From: Clostridium sp. JN-9
GTDB taxonomy: Bacteria; Bacillota; Clostridia; Clostridiales; Clostridiaceae
DNA length: 64,000 nt
Reading direction: 5' to 3'
Assembly (NCBI RefSeq): GCF_004103695.1
Contig: NZ_CP035280.1
Location: 1,488,001 to 1,552,000, forward strand
The translations under genes and the position numbers were made by a program. Below, piece by piece: positions 28,325 to 36,849 of the stretch. The notes under the pieces are model-generated. The model did no database searches and was not told the origin of the DNA. It was given only the letters and a program-made list of their open reading frames with translations. Positions within the stretch are counted from its first letter, which is position 1. Each line of letters begins with the position of its first letter.

Positions 28325-29443
28325 ATGAAAATAAAAAGAGCCTCAGTCTTTATATTTACAATGATTTTTATAATAGCTGGTTTCCATACTGTAAATGCTG
28401 ATGATTTAAATAATGATAAAGTTCCATATATTAATGCCAAATGTGCCATTGCTATGGATAGTACAACTAAAATACCTTTATTAGAAAAGAATTCCCGTAT
28501 CACTGTGCCTATTGCAAGTACCACTAAGATAATGACTATTTTAGTAGCACTGAAATATGGAGATTTAGATAAATTAATTGAAATATCGGATAAAGCATCT
28601 GGTATAAAAGGGTCCACAGTAGGTTACAGGAAAGGAGAACGTATATCTTTAAAAGAATTACTATATGGGTTAATGCTGAGATCTGGCAATGATGCAGCTA
28701 TAGCTATTTCAGAGGGAATGTGCGGCAGTGTGGATGAATTTGTAAACTTAATGAATGAATATGCTGTTTCCCTTGGACTTTCAAATACTCATTTTGAGTC
28801 TCCACATGGATTAGACAGCTTAAATCATTATTCCACTGCATATGATCTGGCATACCTTACATGTATTGCAAAGCAATATGATTTATTTAATGATATAGTT
28901 TCATCTAAAGATGTAGAGGCATCAGAGCATGCATTTACAAGAAGCTATCATAACATAAATAAAATACTATGGCAGCTTCAGGGAGCCAATGGAGTAAAAA
29001 CCGGATTTACAGGAGGAGCTGGAAGGTGCCTTGTAACTTCTGTAGATGTAAAAGGTCACGACGTAGTTATAGTAGTTTTGAACAGTACTCCACGCTGGAA
29101 GGAAACCACAAAAATTTATGATTATGTAATGAAAAACTATGAATATAAAAAAGTTATTGCAAAAGATCAGAAAATGGGGGAGATATTTACATCAAGGGGT
29201 GTTATTAAACTGCAGTCTCAAAGTGATATAGTTTTACCTGTAAAAGACTGTGATAATTTAAGAGTTGAAATAAAAAAGCCTCTAAAAATAGATACAACAG
29301 TAAATAAGGGTGATAACATAGGTAAAGTTAATGTTTACTGCAATGAAAAATTATTAATTAATTCTCCTCTAATAGCATCTAATACTGTTAAAGTTCATGA
29401 ACTCAATCCATTTAAATGGCTTAAACAAAAAGTAAATAATTAA
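28325..29443 (+). CDS. D-alanyl-D-alanine carboxypeptidase (second, DacB-like)
   Basis: The 372-residue precursor has a signal peptide (about 1-25) and the three penicillin-binding motifs: STTK in ASTTKIMTI, SGN in RSGNDAAIAISE, and KTG in VKTGFTGGAG. It is a PBP5-family carboxypeptidase clearly related to the one at 24.5 kb. Bacillus DacB, made in the mother cell, shapes spore cortex cross-linking, and the nearby sporulation genes make a similar role plausible. AGAGGG lies upstream of the ATG. Confidence 0.92.
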   Translation: MKIKRASVFIFTMIFIIAGFHTVNADDLNNDKVPYINAKCAIAMDSTTKIPLLEKNSRITVPIASTTKIMTILVALKYGDLDKLIEISDKASGIKGSTVGYRKGERISLKELLYGLMLRSGNDAAIAISEGMCGSVDEFVNLMNEYAVSLGLSNTHFESPHGLDSLNHYSTAYDLAYLTCIAKQYDLFNDIVSSKDVEASEHAFTRSYHNINKILWQLQGANGVKTGFTGGAGRCLVTSVDVKGHDVVIVVLNSTPRWKETTKIYDYVMKNYEYKKVIAKDQKMGEIFTSRGVIKLQSQSDIVLPVKDCDNLRVEIKKPLKIDTTVNKGDNIGKVNVYCNEKLLINSPLIASNTVKVHELNPFKWLKQKVNN

Positions 29444-29444
29444 G

Positions 29445-29471
29445 ATACTGCTTAAATAGCAGTATTTTTTT
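29445..29471 (+). terminator. Intrinsic terminator after second carboxypeptidase gene
   Basis: ATACTGC at 29445-29451 pairs with GCAGTAT at 29459-29465. Seven T residues follow. Confidence 0.85.
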
Positions 29472-29555
29472 GTAACAAAATTTAATTGTTAAGATATTTT
29501 AATAGTAGGGAAATTTACTAGGTTTTTAAAGTCACTAATGTTTTGGAGGTAAAAC

Positions 29556-30542
29556 ATGAACTATGAAATTAGAGATTGCATTGATGCAGGCACAGAATAT
29601 TGTCCATGTCATTTAGCTGAGAGCGGGGACTGCATATTATGTTCTCAATTATGCGGTAAAAGCTTCTGCGATTGTGTTAATTGGAAAGGAGTCTGCATCT
29701 ATCAGGAGTATTTCTGGAATGGCTGCAAGGCAAAGGGTGAAAGAAAGAGCTTTTTATGCAGGATAATCAAAAAAGAAATCATAAATGATTCCTATTTTAT
29801 GTTTCATATCAGCGTAACACATAAAATGGCTCAGGATTTAGTACATCCGGGAAGTTATGTATTTCTAAGAAAGGAAGATACAGTAGCTTTTTATGATACA
29901 CCTATTTCTGTTATGGATGTAGATTTGGAAGAAAATATAATTAAGGTTGTCATAGAAAGCAAAGGAATAAAGACAAAAGAGCTTTTAACTTTAAACGAAA
30001 ATGATAAGGTGTTATTAAGAGGCCCATACTGGAATGGGGTATTGGGACTAAAAAGTATATACAAATGCAGGGACAGTAATGTACTGCTTATTGCAATAGG
30101 AATAGGCCAGGCTCCATTAATTCCTGTAATGAAAAAGCTGTATTCTAATGGAAATAATATTTTTGTTATTTTGGATACAGTTAACTATAATGATACTTTT
30201 ATTCAAGAATATTTAAATATGTGCAGTGCAAAAGTAATGAAGGTACCTGTATTAAAGAAAGGACAACTAACAGAAGAATTTAAAAAATTAGTAAAAGAAA
30301 ATATCATTAAAGAAAATATTAAACTTATTCATGTAGATGCTCAAGACATAATTATTTATGAACTTTTAGAAAATGTAAAAAATGATGAGGTTAAGTTAAC
30401 CTGCTGCAATAATGCCAAAATGTGCTGTGGAGAGGGCATATGCGGAACCTGCAGCGTTAGATATAAGGGTCATGTTGTTAAAAGATTATGTAAACTCCAG
30501 ACAGAACCTGAATATATTTTTAAAGATAGAAGATTAATATAA
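29556..30542 (+). CDS. Cysteine-rich NfnA/DHOD-electron-transfer-like flavoprotein
   Basis: The 328-residue protein has an N-terminal module with ten Cys at 8, 16, 18, 26, 29, 33, 38, 40, 47 and 57. An FAD/NAD-binding reductase module of the PyrK/NfnA kind follows (about 65-280). The C-terminal [2Fe-2S] motif has CCGEGICGTCS. PyrK/NfnA proteins pass electrons between NAD(P)H and a partner subunit. The Cys-rich N-terminal part is absent from the NfnA gene at 47.5 kb and may bind Fe-S clusters or zinc. A TTGGAGG site precedes the ATG. It is followed 18 bp later by an FAD-dependent oxidoreductase gene, its likely partner. Substrate and pathway are unknown. Confidence 0.8.
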   Translation: MNYEIRDCIDAGTEYCPCHLAESGDCILCSQLCGKSFCDCVNWKGVCIYQEYFWNGCKAKGERKSFLCRIIKKEIINDSYFMFHISVTHKMAQDLVHPGSYVFLRKEDTVAFYDTPISVMDVDLEENIIKVVIESKGIKTKELLTLNENDKVLLRGPYWNGVLGLKSIYKCRDSNVLLIAIGIGQAPLIPVMKKLYSNGNNIFVILDTVNYNDTFIQEYLNMCSAKVMKVPVLKKGQLTEEFKKLVKENIIKENIKLIHVDAQDIIIYELLENVKNDEVKLTCCNNAKMCCGEGICGTCSVRYKGHVVKRLCKLQTEPEYIFKDRRLI

Positions 30543-30560
30543 AATGGGAGGATATTTTTA

Positions 30561-31838
30561 ATGAAGGTTATTGTAATAGGTGGAGGATGGGCAGGATGCT
30601 CCGCAGCTTTATCGGCTAAAAAAGCCGGTGCACAGGTAAGTATTTATGAAAAGACTGATATGCTTCTGGGGCTTGGAAACGTGGGAGGCATAATGAGAAA
30701 TAATGGGAGATATACAGCTGCTGAGGAACTTTTAGCCTTAGGTGGAGGAGATTTAATAAATATAACTGATGCTAACAGCACACATAAGAATATCAATTTT
30801 CCAGCCCATGAACATGCATGGCTTTATAATGTAAATAGAATTGAGCCTGAAGTAAGAAAATACATTAAAAGTAAGGGTATAGAAGTTAACTTTATAAAAA
30901 GGGTTATTGATGTAAAAAAGGAAAAAAACAAGATACTTGGTATTTATCTTTCTGATGGAACTTACATTGAAGGTGATGTGTTTATAGAAACCACAGGTTC
31001 TACAGGACCCATGGGAAACTGCCTGAAGTATGGAAATGGATGCTCTATGTGCGTTTTAAGATGTCCCTCTTTTGGTCCAAGAATAAGCCTGAGTGCCAGA
31101 GCAGGAGTAGATGATCTGCAGGGAGAAAGAGAAGATGATGTTTTTGGAGCTATGAGTGGATCCTGTAAGCTGGCAAAGGAAACATTATCTAAGGAAATAG
31201 TTCAGGAATTAGAGGAAAAAGGTGTTGTTGTAATTAAGGTCCCTGCAGAGGATGTTAATTTAGATAAGCTTAAACAAAAAGTATGTCAGCAGTATGCTTT
31301 AAAGGAATACGCAGAAAATATAATTCTTCTTGATACCGGCCATGCAAAGCTTATGACATCATATTACCCTTTGGAAAAGTTAAGAAAGATTCCTGGACTT
31401 GAATATGTAAAATATGTAGATCCATATGCAGGAGGAAAAGGCAATTCAATAAGATATCTGTCTGTTGCACCAAGAACTAACGATATGAAGGTTACAGGTC
31501 TTGACAATATGTTCTGTGCAGGAGAAAAGGCAGGACTCTTTGTTGGGCATACAGAAGCTATGTGTACAGGTGCACTTGCAGGTCACAATGCAGTGAGAAG
31601 TTGTCTTGGAATGCCTCTTTTGATTCTGCCAAAAGCTACAGCTATAGGAGATATTATAAGCTATGCTAATTATATGATGATGACTAAGGAAGGCAGGAGA
31701 AACAGATATACCTTTGCAGGTGCTGAGTATTTTAAGAGGATGAAGAGAAATGGTTTATATTCTATTGATAATGAGGAGATAAAAAACAGAATAGCAAAGT
31801 TAAATTTGACAAATATAATGTCAGAACAGCTTGTTTAA
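30561..31838 (+). CDS. FAD-dependent oxidoreductase, partner of the Cys-rich flavoprotein
   Basis: The 425-residue protein starts with a dinucleotide-binding fold VIGGGWAGCSAALSAKKAG. It ends its core with MFCAGEKAGLFVGHTEAM followed by GALAGHNAVR, reminiscent of the GidA/TrmFO flavoprotein group. A central GNGCSMCVLRCPSFGPR segment is Cys-rich and could hold a cofactor or active-site thiols. GGGAGG precedes the ATG. It is probably cotranscribed with the preceding electron-transfer protein and followed by a hairpin. It is much shorter than MnmG. I cannot assign the reaction. Confidence 0.78.
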   Translation: MKVIVIGGGWAGCSAALSAKKAGAQVSIYEKTDMLLGLGNVGGIMRNNGRYTAAEELLALGGGDLINITDANSTHKNINFPAHEHAWLYNVNRIEPEVRKYIKSKGIEVNFIKRVIDVKKEKNKILGIYLSDGTYIEGDVFIETTGSTGPMGNCLKYGNGCSMCVLRCPSFGPRISLSARAGVDDLQGEREDDVFGAMSGSCKLAKETLSKEIVQELEEKGVVVIKVPAEDVNLDKLKQKVCQQYALKEYAENIILLDTGHAKLMTSYYPLEKLRKIPGLEYVKYVDPYAGGKGNSIRYLSVAPRTNDMKVTGLDNMFCAGEKAGLFVGHTEAMCTGALAGHNAVRSCLGMPLLILPKATAIGDIISYANYMMMTKEGRRNRYTFAGAEYFKRMKRNGLYSIDNEEIKNRIAKLNLTNIMSEQLV

Positions 31839-31847
31839 ATGTGAAAA

Positions 31848-31879
31848 GAGGGAACACTATATTAAAATAGGGTTCCCTC
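31848..31879. terminator. Hairpin terminator between flavoprotein pair and convergent small gene
   Basis: GAGGGAAC at 31848-31855 pairs with GTTCCCTC at 31872-31879, extended by CTAT/ATAG. It can serve both converging transcripts. Confidence 0.65.
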
Positions 31880-31919
31880 CTTACTTTATTTTTATAATTT
31901 GTTAAATTTTATGCTATTC

Positions 31920-32141
31920 TTAGTCTATGTCATCTTCCTCTTCTAATTCTCCAACTACTACATCACGCCTTGTCTCCTTACCAGTAGCTTTGTCAGTAAT
32001 TATAGTATTAAATCTTATGCAGCCTTCATTTTCATCAAGATAAGACTTCACATTAATATCACCCTGGTCTACAGTAATTCCCTGGAGAAGCTTTTCAGGA
32101 TGGTCAAATGTCAGTGGCTCATGAAAAACTCTTTCATCCAT
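31920..32141 (-). CDS. Small acidic hypothetical protein
   Basis: The 73-residue protein is acidic, soluble and free of Cys. It contains a VDQGDINVKSYLDENEGCIR-like middle and an ELEEEDDID tail. GAGGTGAT precedes the ATG complementary to 32139-32141. I do not recognise the family. The good ribosome binding site and codon pattern support it as real. It converges with the flavoprotein operon and has no obvious partner gene. Confidence 0.65.
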   Translation of the reverse strand: MDERVFHEPLTFDHPEKLLQGITVDQGDINVKSYLDENEGCIRFNTIITDKATGKETRRDVVVGELEEEDDID

Positions 32142-32454
32142 ATTTATCACCTCACAATGTTATTTTTAGCAATAATACAGCTTTTTAAACATAATACTTT
32201 TTACAATGAGAGGATAAACATGCTAAAAACAATTCTTAAGCATATTTATCAAAGTTTTGAGAAAGATAATAATAACTTTGGAGAAGGTATGTTCAATTTG
32301 CAAATTTTTTTATATTTTAGTATACTAACTTAGATAGAGACTTTTTACATTTATATAATATGTTTTTTGAAAGGTATATATATTTAAATCACATTATATA
32401 ATTTAAAATTAAGTAAACATTTGTGACAAAAATATTAACGAAAGGATGTTTAAT
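32142..32454. other. Intergenic region without a supported gene
   Basis: This 313-bp AT-rich gap lies between two divergent small genes and must hold both promoters; I see no clear consensus pair. A possible 37-codon reading frame at 32220-32333 on the plus strand follows AGAGGAT. It has no recognisable features and is not called. Confidence 0.4.
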
Positions 32455-32688
32455 ATGATTGATAGAAATACAATAAAAATTAAAACAGTTAAATTTAAGG
32501 AGAATACTGAAGCAGAAATAGGTGTTAAAATGGCCCTTACTCCGGGAAAGGAATATGAGCTCATAAGTTCAAAGATTATTACCCAGACATATTCAACCCC
32601 TGCCTGCAGCAATGTTTTAATTTACAAAATAAAGGATGATAATGGAGAAGTTAATGAATTCCCAAGTTTTGTATTTTACAAGGATTAA
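32455..32688 (+). CDS. Small hypothetical protein
   Basis: The 77-residue product is a mixed-charge soluble protein with a beta-rich look and one Cys (PACSNV). AAAGGA lies 9 bp before the ATG at 32455; a preceding ATG at 32446 overlaps that site. It is bounded by a shared terminator with capA. I do not recognise a family and can offer no function. Confidence 0.6.
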   Translation: MIDRNTIKIKTVKFKENTEAEIGVKMALTPGKEYELISSKIITQTYSTPACSNVLIYKIKDDNGEVNEFPSFVFYKD

Positions 32689-32704
32689 ATAATACATAAT
32701 ATGT

Positions 32705-32734
32705 AAAGCACTGTTTTAAAATAAACAGTGCTTT
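32705..32734. terminator. Bidirectional terminator between small gene and capA
   Basis: A perfect 12-bp stem pairs 32705-32716 with 32723-32734 (loop TAAAAT). It lies between convergent stop codons. Confidence 0.8.
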
Positions 32735-32750
32735 AGTGTTCATATTTGTG

Positions 32751-33932
32751 CTATTGGAATGAATCAGTAATTTTAAATTCATTATTTGGATAATAATCAT
32801 TTATCCTTTTTAAAACTCTATTTTTAGAAGCTCCTGTTAAAGGAGTGGGGCAGTAATCATTAATATAATTTACAGATGAAATGCTGAAAGGTACAGCTCT
32901 TACTTCATATTTAATAATATTTCCTGAATCAGCAGTATACTTTATCTGAAATATAAATGTATCTTTATCAGAAGGGTTAACATTTCCTCCAAAACAGAAA
33001 TTCCCAAGGCTGTAACAAATATATTTATTTTTATACTTTTCAATGCCTTCAATTACATGGGGATGATGACCTATAACTAAATCTGCGCCTTCATCAATAG
33101 CAAAGTGACCAAGCTCCTTTTGGGTTGAATTTGGGAAATTGCTGTTTTCCACACCCCAATGGAAACTTACTATTACAATACAATTATTATTTTTTAAATT
33201 TTCAATATCCTTTTTCATTTTATTCCTAATCTCTGCACTGCTGTTCCAGCCTGTGTAGCCAAGAAATCCAAATTTAACACCTTTTATCTCTTTAATCCAT
33301 GCATTTCCTTCACCAAAGTAATTGACATTTTGATTTTTTAATGCTTTTAAAGTATCACTAAGACCTTTATCAAGATAGTCATATATATGATTGTTTGAAA
33401 TATTAACAGCTTCTATAGAGCCAAGGGGTAAAGCTGAAGCAAAGCTTGCAGGTGCCTTGAATCTGAATTGTTTATTAGCAGGAGTATCGGAGTCAGTGAA
33501 TGTGGTTTCAAGATTTACAATTGTAATATCATCTTCTTTAAAATATGGCAGTGCATTTTTGAAAAGATAAGAAAGACCATTATTATTATTCATTACAACT
33601 GCAGGCAGTGACGAGCTTTTATCAAATGATAAGTCTGTTCCTATAGTACAGTCTCCAGCAGCGCTGAGTAGAATTTCAACTGGCTCTGACTTCTTTTCTT
33701 TAGGAGGAATTTTATCAGTAACTGGTTTTTTTACATTTGATGAAGTCTCATTATTAGGTAAATTATAATTTGTGTTGTTTTTCTTTGAAATACTTAATGC
33801 TTTATTATATGAATAGATTAATGTTAATGTAAAAACAGCTATAAGAATGAAAGAAGCAGATAATATTTTCATATAATTTTTCCTGTTTGCTCTATTTCGA
33901 GACATTCTAGTATTCATTTTTCCAGAACCCAT
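32751..33932 (-). CDS. CapA/PgsA-like metallophosphoesterase-fold protein
   Basis: The 393-residue protein has a basic N-terminus, a transmembrane anchor (about 21-42), and a Ser/Asn/Lys-rich linker. A CapA domain follows with AAGDCTIGTD, NVSNNHIYDY-like residues, SFHWGVE and VIGHHPHVIEG. CapA proteins are tied to poly-gamma-glutamate capsule or cell-envelope polymer export. No capBC-like genes lie nearby, so the role here is open. The start ATG complementary to 33930-33932 follows TTTGGAGG. Confidence 0.85.
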   Translation of the reverse strand: MGSGKMNTRMSRNRANRKNYMKILSASFILIAVFTLTLIYSYNKALSISKKNNTNYNLPNNETSSNVKKPVTDKIPPKEKKSEPVEILLSAAGDCTIGTDLSFDKSSSLPAVVMNNNNGLSYLFKNALPYFKEDDITIVNLETTFTDSDTPANKQFRFKAPASFASALPLGSIEAVNISNNHIYDYLDKGLSDTLKALKNQNVNYFGEGNAWIKEIKGVKFGFLGYTGWNSSAEIRNKMKKDIENLKNNNCIVIVSFHWGVENSNFPNSTQKELGHFAIDEGADLVIGHHPHVIEGIEKYKNKYICYSLGNFCFGGNVNPSDKDTFIFQIKYTADSGNIIKYEVRAVPFSISSVNYINDYCPTPLTGASKNRVLKRINDYYPNNEFKITDSFQ

Positions 33933-34262
33933 TAGATTTACCTCCAAATACCCAACGTTACGGATTTATTGGACTGTGTAAGTCATTATATTTTTACTTT
34001 TTATTAAATGCTGATAAAATAATTATATTATTTTAAAAGGCAAACTACAAGTTAAAGTAAAATATTACCTGGGAAATATAACTAATATTAATATTATTTA
34101 AGGAAATATTTATAAATATATGATAAAATCAAGTTATATAATGGATAATATTAGTACTATTTATTCATTCATTTATTTATAGTATTGTTATATTTATAGA
34201 AATAATGGAATACTAATTTATGAATAGTAATTAATTTTATCATTTTAAAGGAGGTAGGTTAT
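33933..34262. other. Divergent intergenic region capA / VIT gene
   Basis: This 330-bp, very AT-rich region lies between divergently transcribed genes and should hold both promoters. TATAAT-like hexamers occur (for example near 33984-33989 on the minus strand), but none has a good -35. No gene or RNA is supported. Confidence 0.4.
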
Positions 34263-36665
34263 GTGTTAAATTATGGCATAAGAGATATTAAGGGATTAGA
34301 GGATAACATTGTTTTAAAAGATGTAAAAGTTAATGCTAATATTTGTGGAGAATTTGGAGAAATTACAATAAATCAAGTTTATGAAAATTTAGGGAACAGC
34401 TTTGTTGACGGTACATATATTTTCCCAATACCTGAAACTGCAGTGATTTCCGGACTGGAGGTGGATTTTGGGGGCAGAACATTAAAAACATTAATTGATG
34501 AAAAAGACAAGGCGCTTAAAGTATATAATAATGCTAAGGAAACAGGAGAAAGAACATTTACCTTAGATGAGATAGCACCGCATTTATACCAGATATCAAT
34601 AGGAAAAATAATTCCTGGTGAAAAAATCAATATAAAGCTGTCATATATTGATGAACTTAAATATAATGATAAAACATTTAAATTAAATATTCCTGCCATA
34701 AGGGAGCCAAGGGATATTGAAGGAGTAAAGGTTAAAAAAGTTGTAAATAAGGCTTTAAGAAGATCAATAAACAAAAGTGTAAATTATAACTTTAAGTTAA
34801 ATATTATAGTTGAATCACTATGCAGACTTGATTTTGATTCCCCTTCACATTATATAAATGTTGAACGGGAAGGAGATAATGTAGCAAAAATAACACTTGA
34901 TGAAGAATTTGAATATTATGATGAAGACTTTATACTTTTGCTTAAAGAAAAAGAAGATGAAGAAGCCAGCGGCATGATTTACGAATATAAAGAAAACAAT
35001 GAAAAGAAGAGTATTATATACCTAAGACTTGTACCAAAATTAGATGCTATTGAAGATGATAAAAATGAACAATACATTTTTTTAATAGATATCTCTGAAA
35101 CCATGAAGGGTGAAAAGTTGGAGCAGGCAAAAGATGCACTGCAGCTATGTATTAGAAATTTAAGTCAGGGAGATACTTTTGATATTGTGGCTATGGGAGA
35201 TACTTTAAAATATTTCTGCGAAGAAGGAGTTGCTGAGTTTAATTCTGATACATTAAGAAGTGCTTCCAGGTGGATTGATGAATTGACTACGGAAAGTGAT
35301 GCAGATATTTTTGGGGCAATTAAATACAGCCTTGAAAACGAAGGTGAGGGAAATACCATTCTTATTTTCACCGATGATGAAATAGATGAAGAAGAAGAAT
35401 TGCTGGAATATGTAAGAAATAATTTAAACAATAATAGGATATTCTGCTTTGGAATTGATTCTTCTGTTAACAGTTACTTTTTAAATAAACTTGCACATGA
35501 AAGTTATGGTAAGGCTGAATTCATTTTCAGCGGTGAAAGAATTGAACCTAAAGTATTGAGGCAGTTTACCAGAATTGAAAATCCCGAAATTGATGATATA
35601 AAAATTAATTGGGGAGATTTAAAAGTTGATGAAACTTATCCAAGAACCATAGACTATATATATGACAGGGAGCCTTTTTCTATTTTTGCCAGAGCAGATG
35701 GAGAAGTTCAGGGAGAGATAATTATTACTGGTGTGGTAGGAGATAAACCTTATTTGAAAAAGGTAGATCTGGATAACTTTAATACAGAAGATAATGCAAA
35801 TCTGATTCAAAAGGTATGGGCAAGAAAAAGAATTAAATCCTTAGAAATGAATATGATTTCTGAAAGAGGAGAAATCAAGGAATCCATGAGAAAAAAGGTT
35901 GTTGAGATTTCTAAAAAGTATAATATTCTAAGCTTAGAAACTTCATTTATATTAATTGAAGAAAGAGAAGAAAAAGTTTTAGGAATAGGACTTAAAAATA
36001 TTATTCCATTAAAAGTAAATGAGAAGAATCTTTCTAATGATATAATTGAAAATATTAAGGATGCTGATTTAAATGAGCCATCATTTTTATATAAAACACA
36101 TAAAAAATCTAATAATAAATATAAAGATGATACAGATTATCTGGATAAAAAATATCCAAGAGATAAGATATTAAGAATAATGGCTAAAAATCAGTTTGCA
36201 GATGGGTCATTTGTGGATAATGAAGATTTAAGCACTAAGGATAAAGTAGAAACAACAGCCATGAGCATTATTGCATTTACATGTGGTGATGAAGATATTA
36301 CTATTTATGTAAATCAGTTAAATAAATCCATAGAATTTTTATTGAATTGTCTCAGCAGCAATAATGATGATTATGACAGCAGACTGAATAACTTAGTTAT
36401 GCTTTCATTGGAGATTTCACTGGATAAGGAGATAATTAAATTAAAAAATAAAAATAATGTTATAGATGCTGTAAATAATCTATATGCTGAATTATATCCG
36501 GATGCTGTGGAGAACTGGATGGATAAACCTATATCCAGAAATCATATTATATCCCTTTTTAATCTTTCTCATGATGGAAAATCCATTGAAGAAGACATCA
36601 TAATCAATAAAGAAAATTCATCAATTTATAGTTTGGCAAAGCTGGGAGTTCTGGAAACATTGTAA
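34263..36665 (+). CDS. VIT and von Willebrand A domain protein
   Basis: The 800-residue protein has an N-terminal VIT domain (about 1-130, with TYIFPIPETAVISGLEV). A VWA domain follows (about 265-430) with a degenerate metal site (FLIDISETM, an Asp-x-Ser-x-Thr pattern). A C-terminal region of unknown type completes it. There is no signal peptide, so it is probably cytoplasmic. The start is GTG at 34263 after AAAGGAGGTAGG; an ATG two bases earlier is out of frame and stops after two codons. It lies just upstream of prkA-yhbH-spoVR. Similar bacterial proteins are poorly characterised. Confidence 0.85.
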   Translation: MLNYGIRDIKGLEDNIVLKDVKVNANICGEFGEITINQVYENLGNSFVDGTYIFPIPETAVISGLEVDFGGRTLKTLIDEKDKALKVYNNAKETGERTFTLDEIAPHLYQISIGKIIPGEKINIKLSYIDELKYNDKTFKLNIPAIREPRDIEGVKVKKVVNKALRRSINKSVNYNFKLNIIVESLCRLDFDSPSHYINVEREGDNVAKITLDEEFEYYDEDFILLLKEKEDEEASGMIYEYKENNEKKSIIYLRLVPKLDAIEDDKNEQYIFLIDISETMKGEKLEQAKDALQLCIRNLSQGDTFDIVAMGDTLKYFCEEGVAEFNSDTLRSASRWIDELTTESDADIFGAIKYSLENEGEGNTILIFTDDEIDEEEELLEYVRNNLNNNRIFCFGIDSSVNSYFLNKLAHESYGKAEFIFSGERIEPKVLRQFTRIENPEIDDIKINWGDLKVDETYPRTIDYIYDREPFSIFARADGEVQGEIIITGVVGDKPYLKKVDLDNFNTEDNANLIQKVWARKRIKSLEMNMISERGEIKESMRKKVVEISKKYNILSLETSFILIEEREEKVLGIGLKNIIPLKVNEKNLSNDIIENIKDADLNEPSFLYKTHKKSNNKYKDDTDYLDKKYPRDKILRIMAKNQFADGSFVDNEDLSTKDKVETTAMSIIAFTCGDEDITIYVNQLNKSIEFLLNCLSSNNDDYDSRLNNLVMLSLEISLDKEIIKLKNKNNVIDAVNNLYAELYPDAVENWMDKPISRNHIISLFNLSHDGKSIEEDIIINKENSSIYSLAKLGVLETL

Positions 36666-36666
36666 A

Positions 36667-36698
36667 TAAAAAATGAGGATATATATCCTCATTTTTTA
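36667..36698 (+). terminator. Terminator after VIT/VWA gene
   Basis: A palindromic stem AAAAATGAGGATAT / ATATCCTCATTTTT is followed by T-rich sequence. Confidence 0.8.
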
Positions 36699-36787
36699 TT
36701 TTGGATTATTATATATGATAAAATTCTAAATTATCAAATACTTAATAATAAATTATAAGAGTCCTATATGTTCTAAAGTTTTATATG

Positions 36788-36819
36788 GACAAATAAAATA
36801 CTATAAAGACAAATAAAAT
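36788..36819 (+). repeat. Direct repeat upstream of prkA
   Basis: GACAAATAAAAT occurs at 36788-36799 and again at 36808-36819, a 20-bp period close to two helical turns. It lies about 30-60 bp before the prkA start and could be a regulator site. Confidence 0.5.
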
Positions 36820-36849
36820 GTGATTGTATCAATTTTATGGAGGGTATAT

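Noticed and set aside
29556-30542. Assignment as dihydroorotate dehydrogenase electron-transfer subunit PyrK
   Set aside because: The reductase core is alike, but no pyrD is adjacent, an additional ten-cysteine N-terminal module is present, and the partner is a GidA/TrmFO-like flavoprotein.
32100-32333. A 77-codon frame on the plus strand overlapping the 5' end of the small acidic gene
   Set aside because: The 5' half is antisense to a better supported gene. Only an internal ATG at 32220 has a weak site, and no conserved feature is visible.
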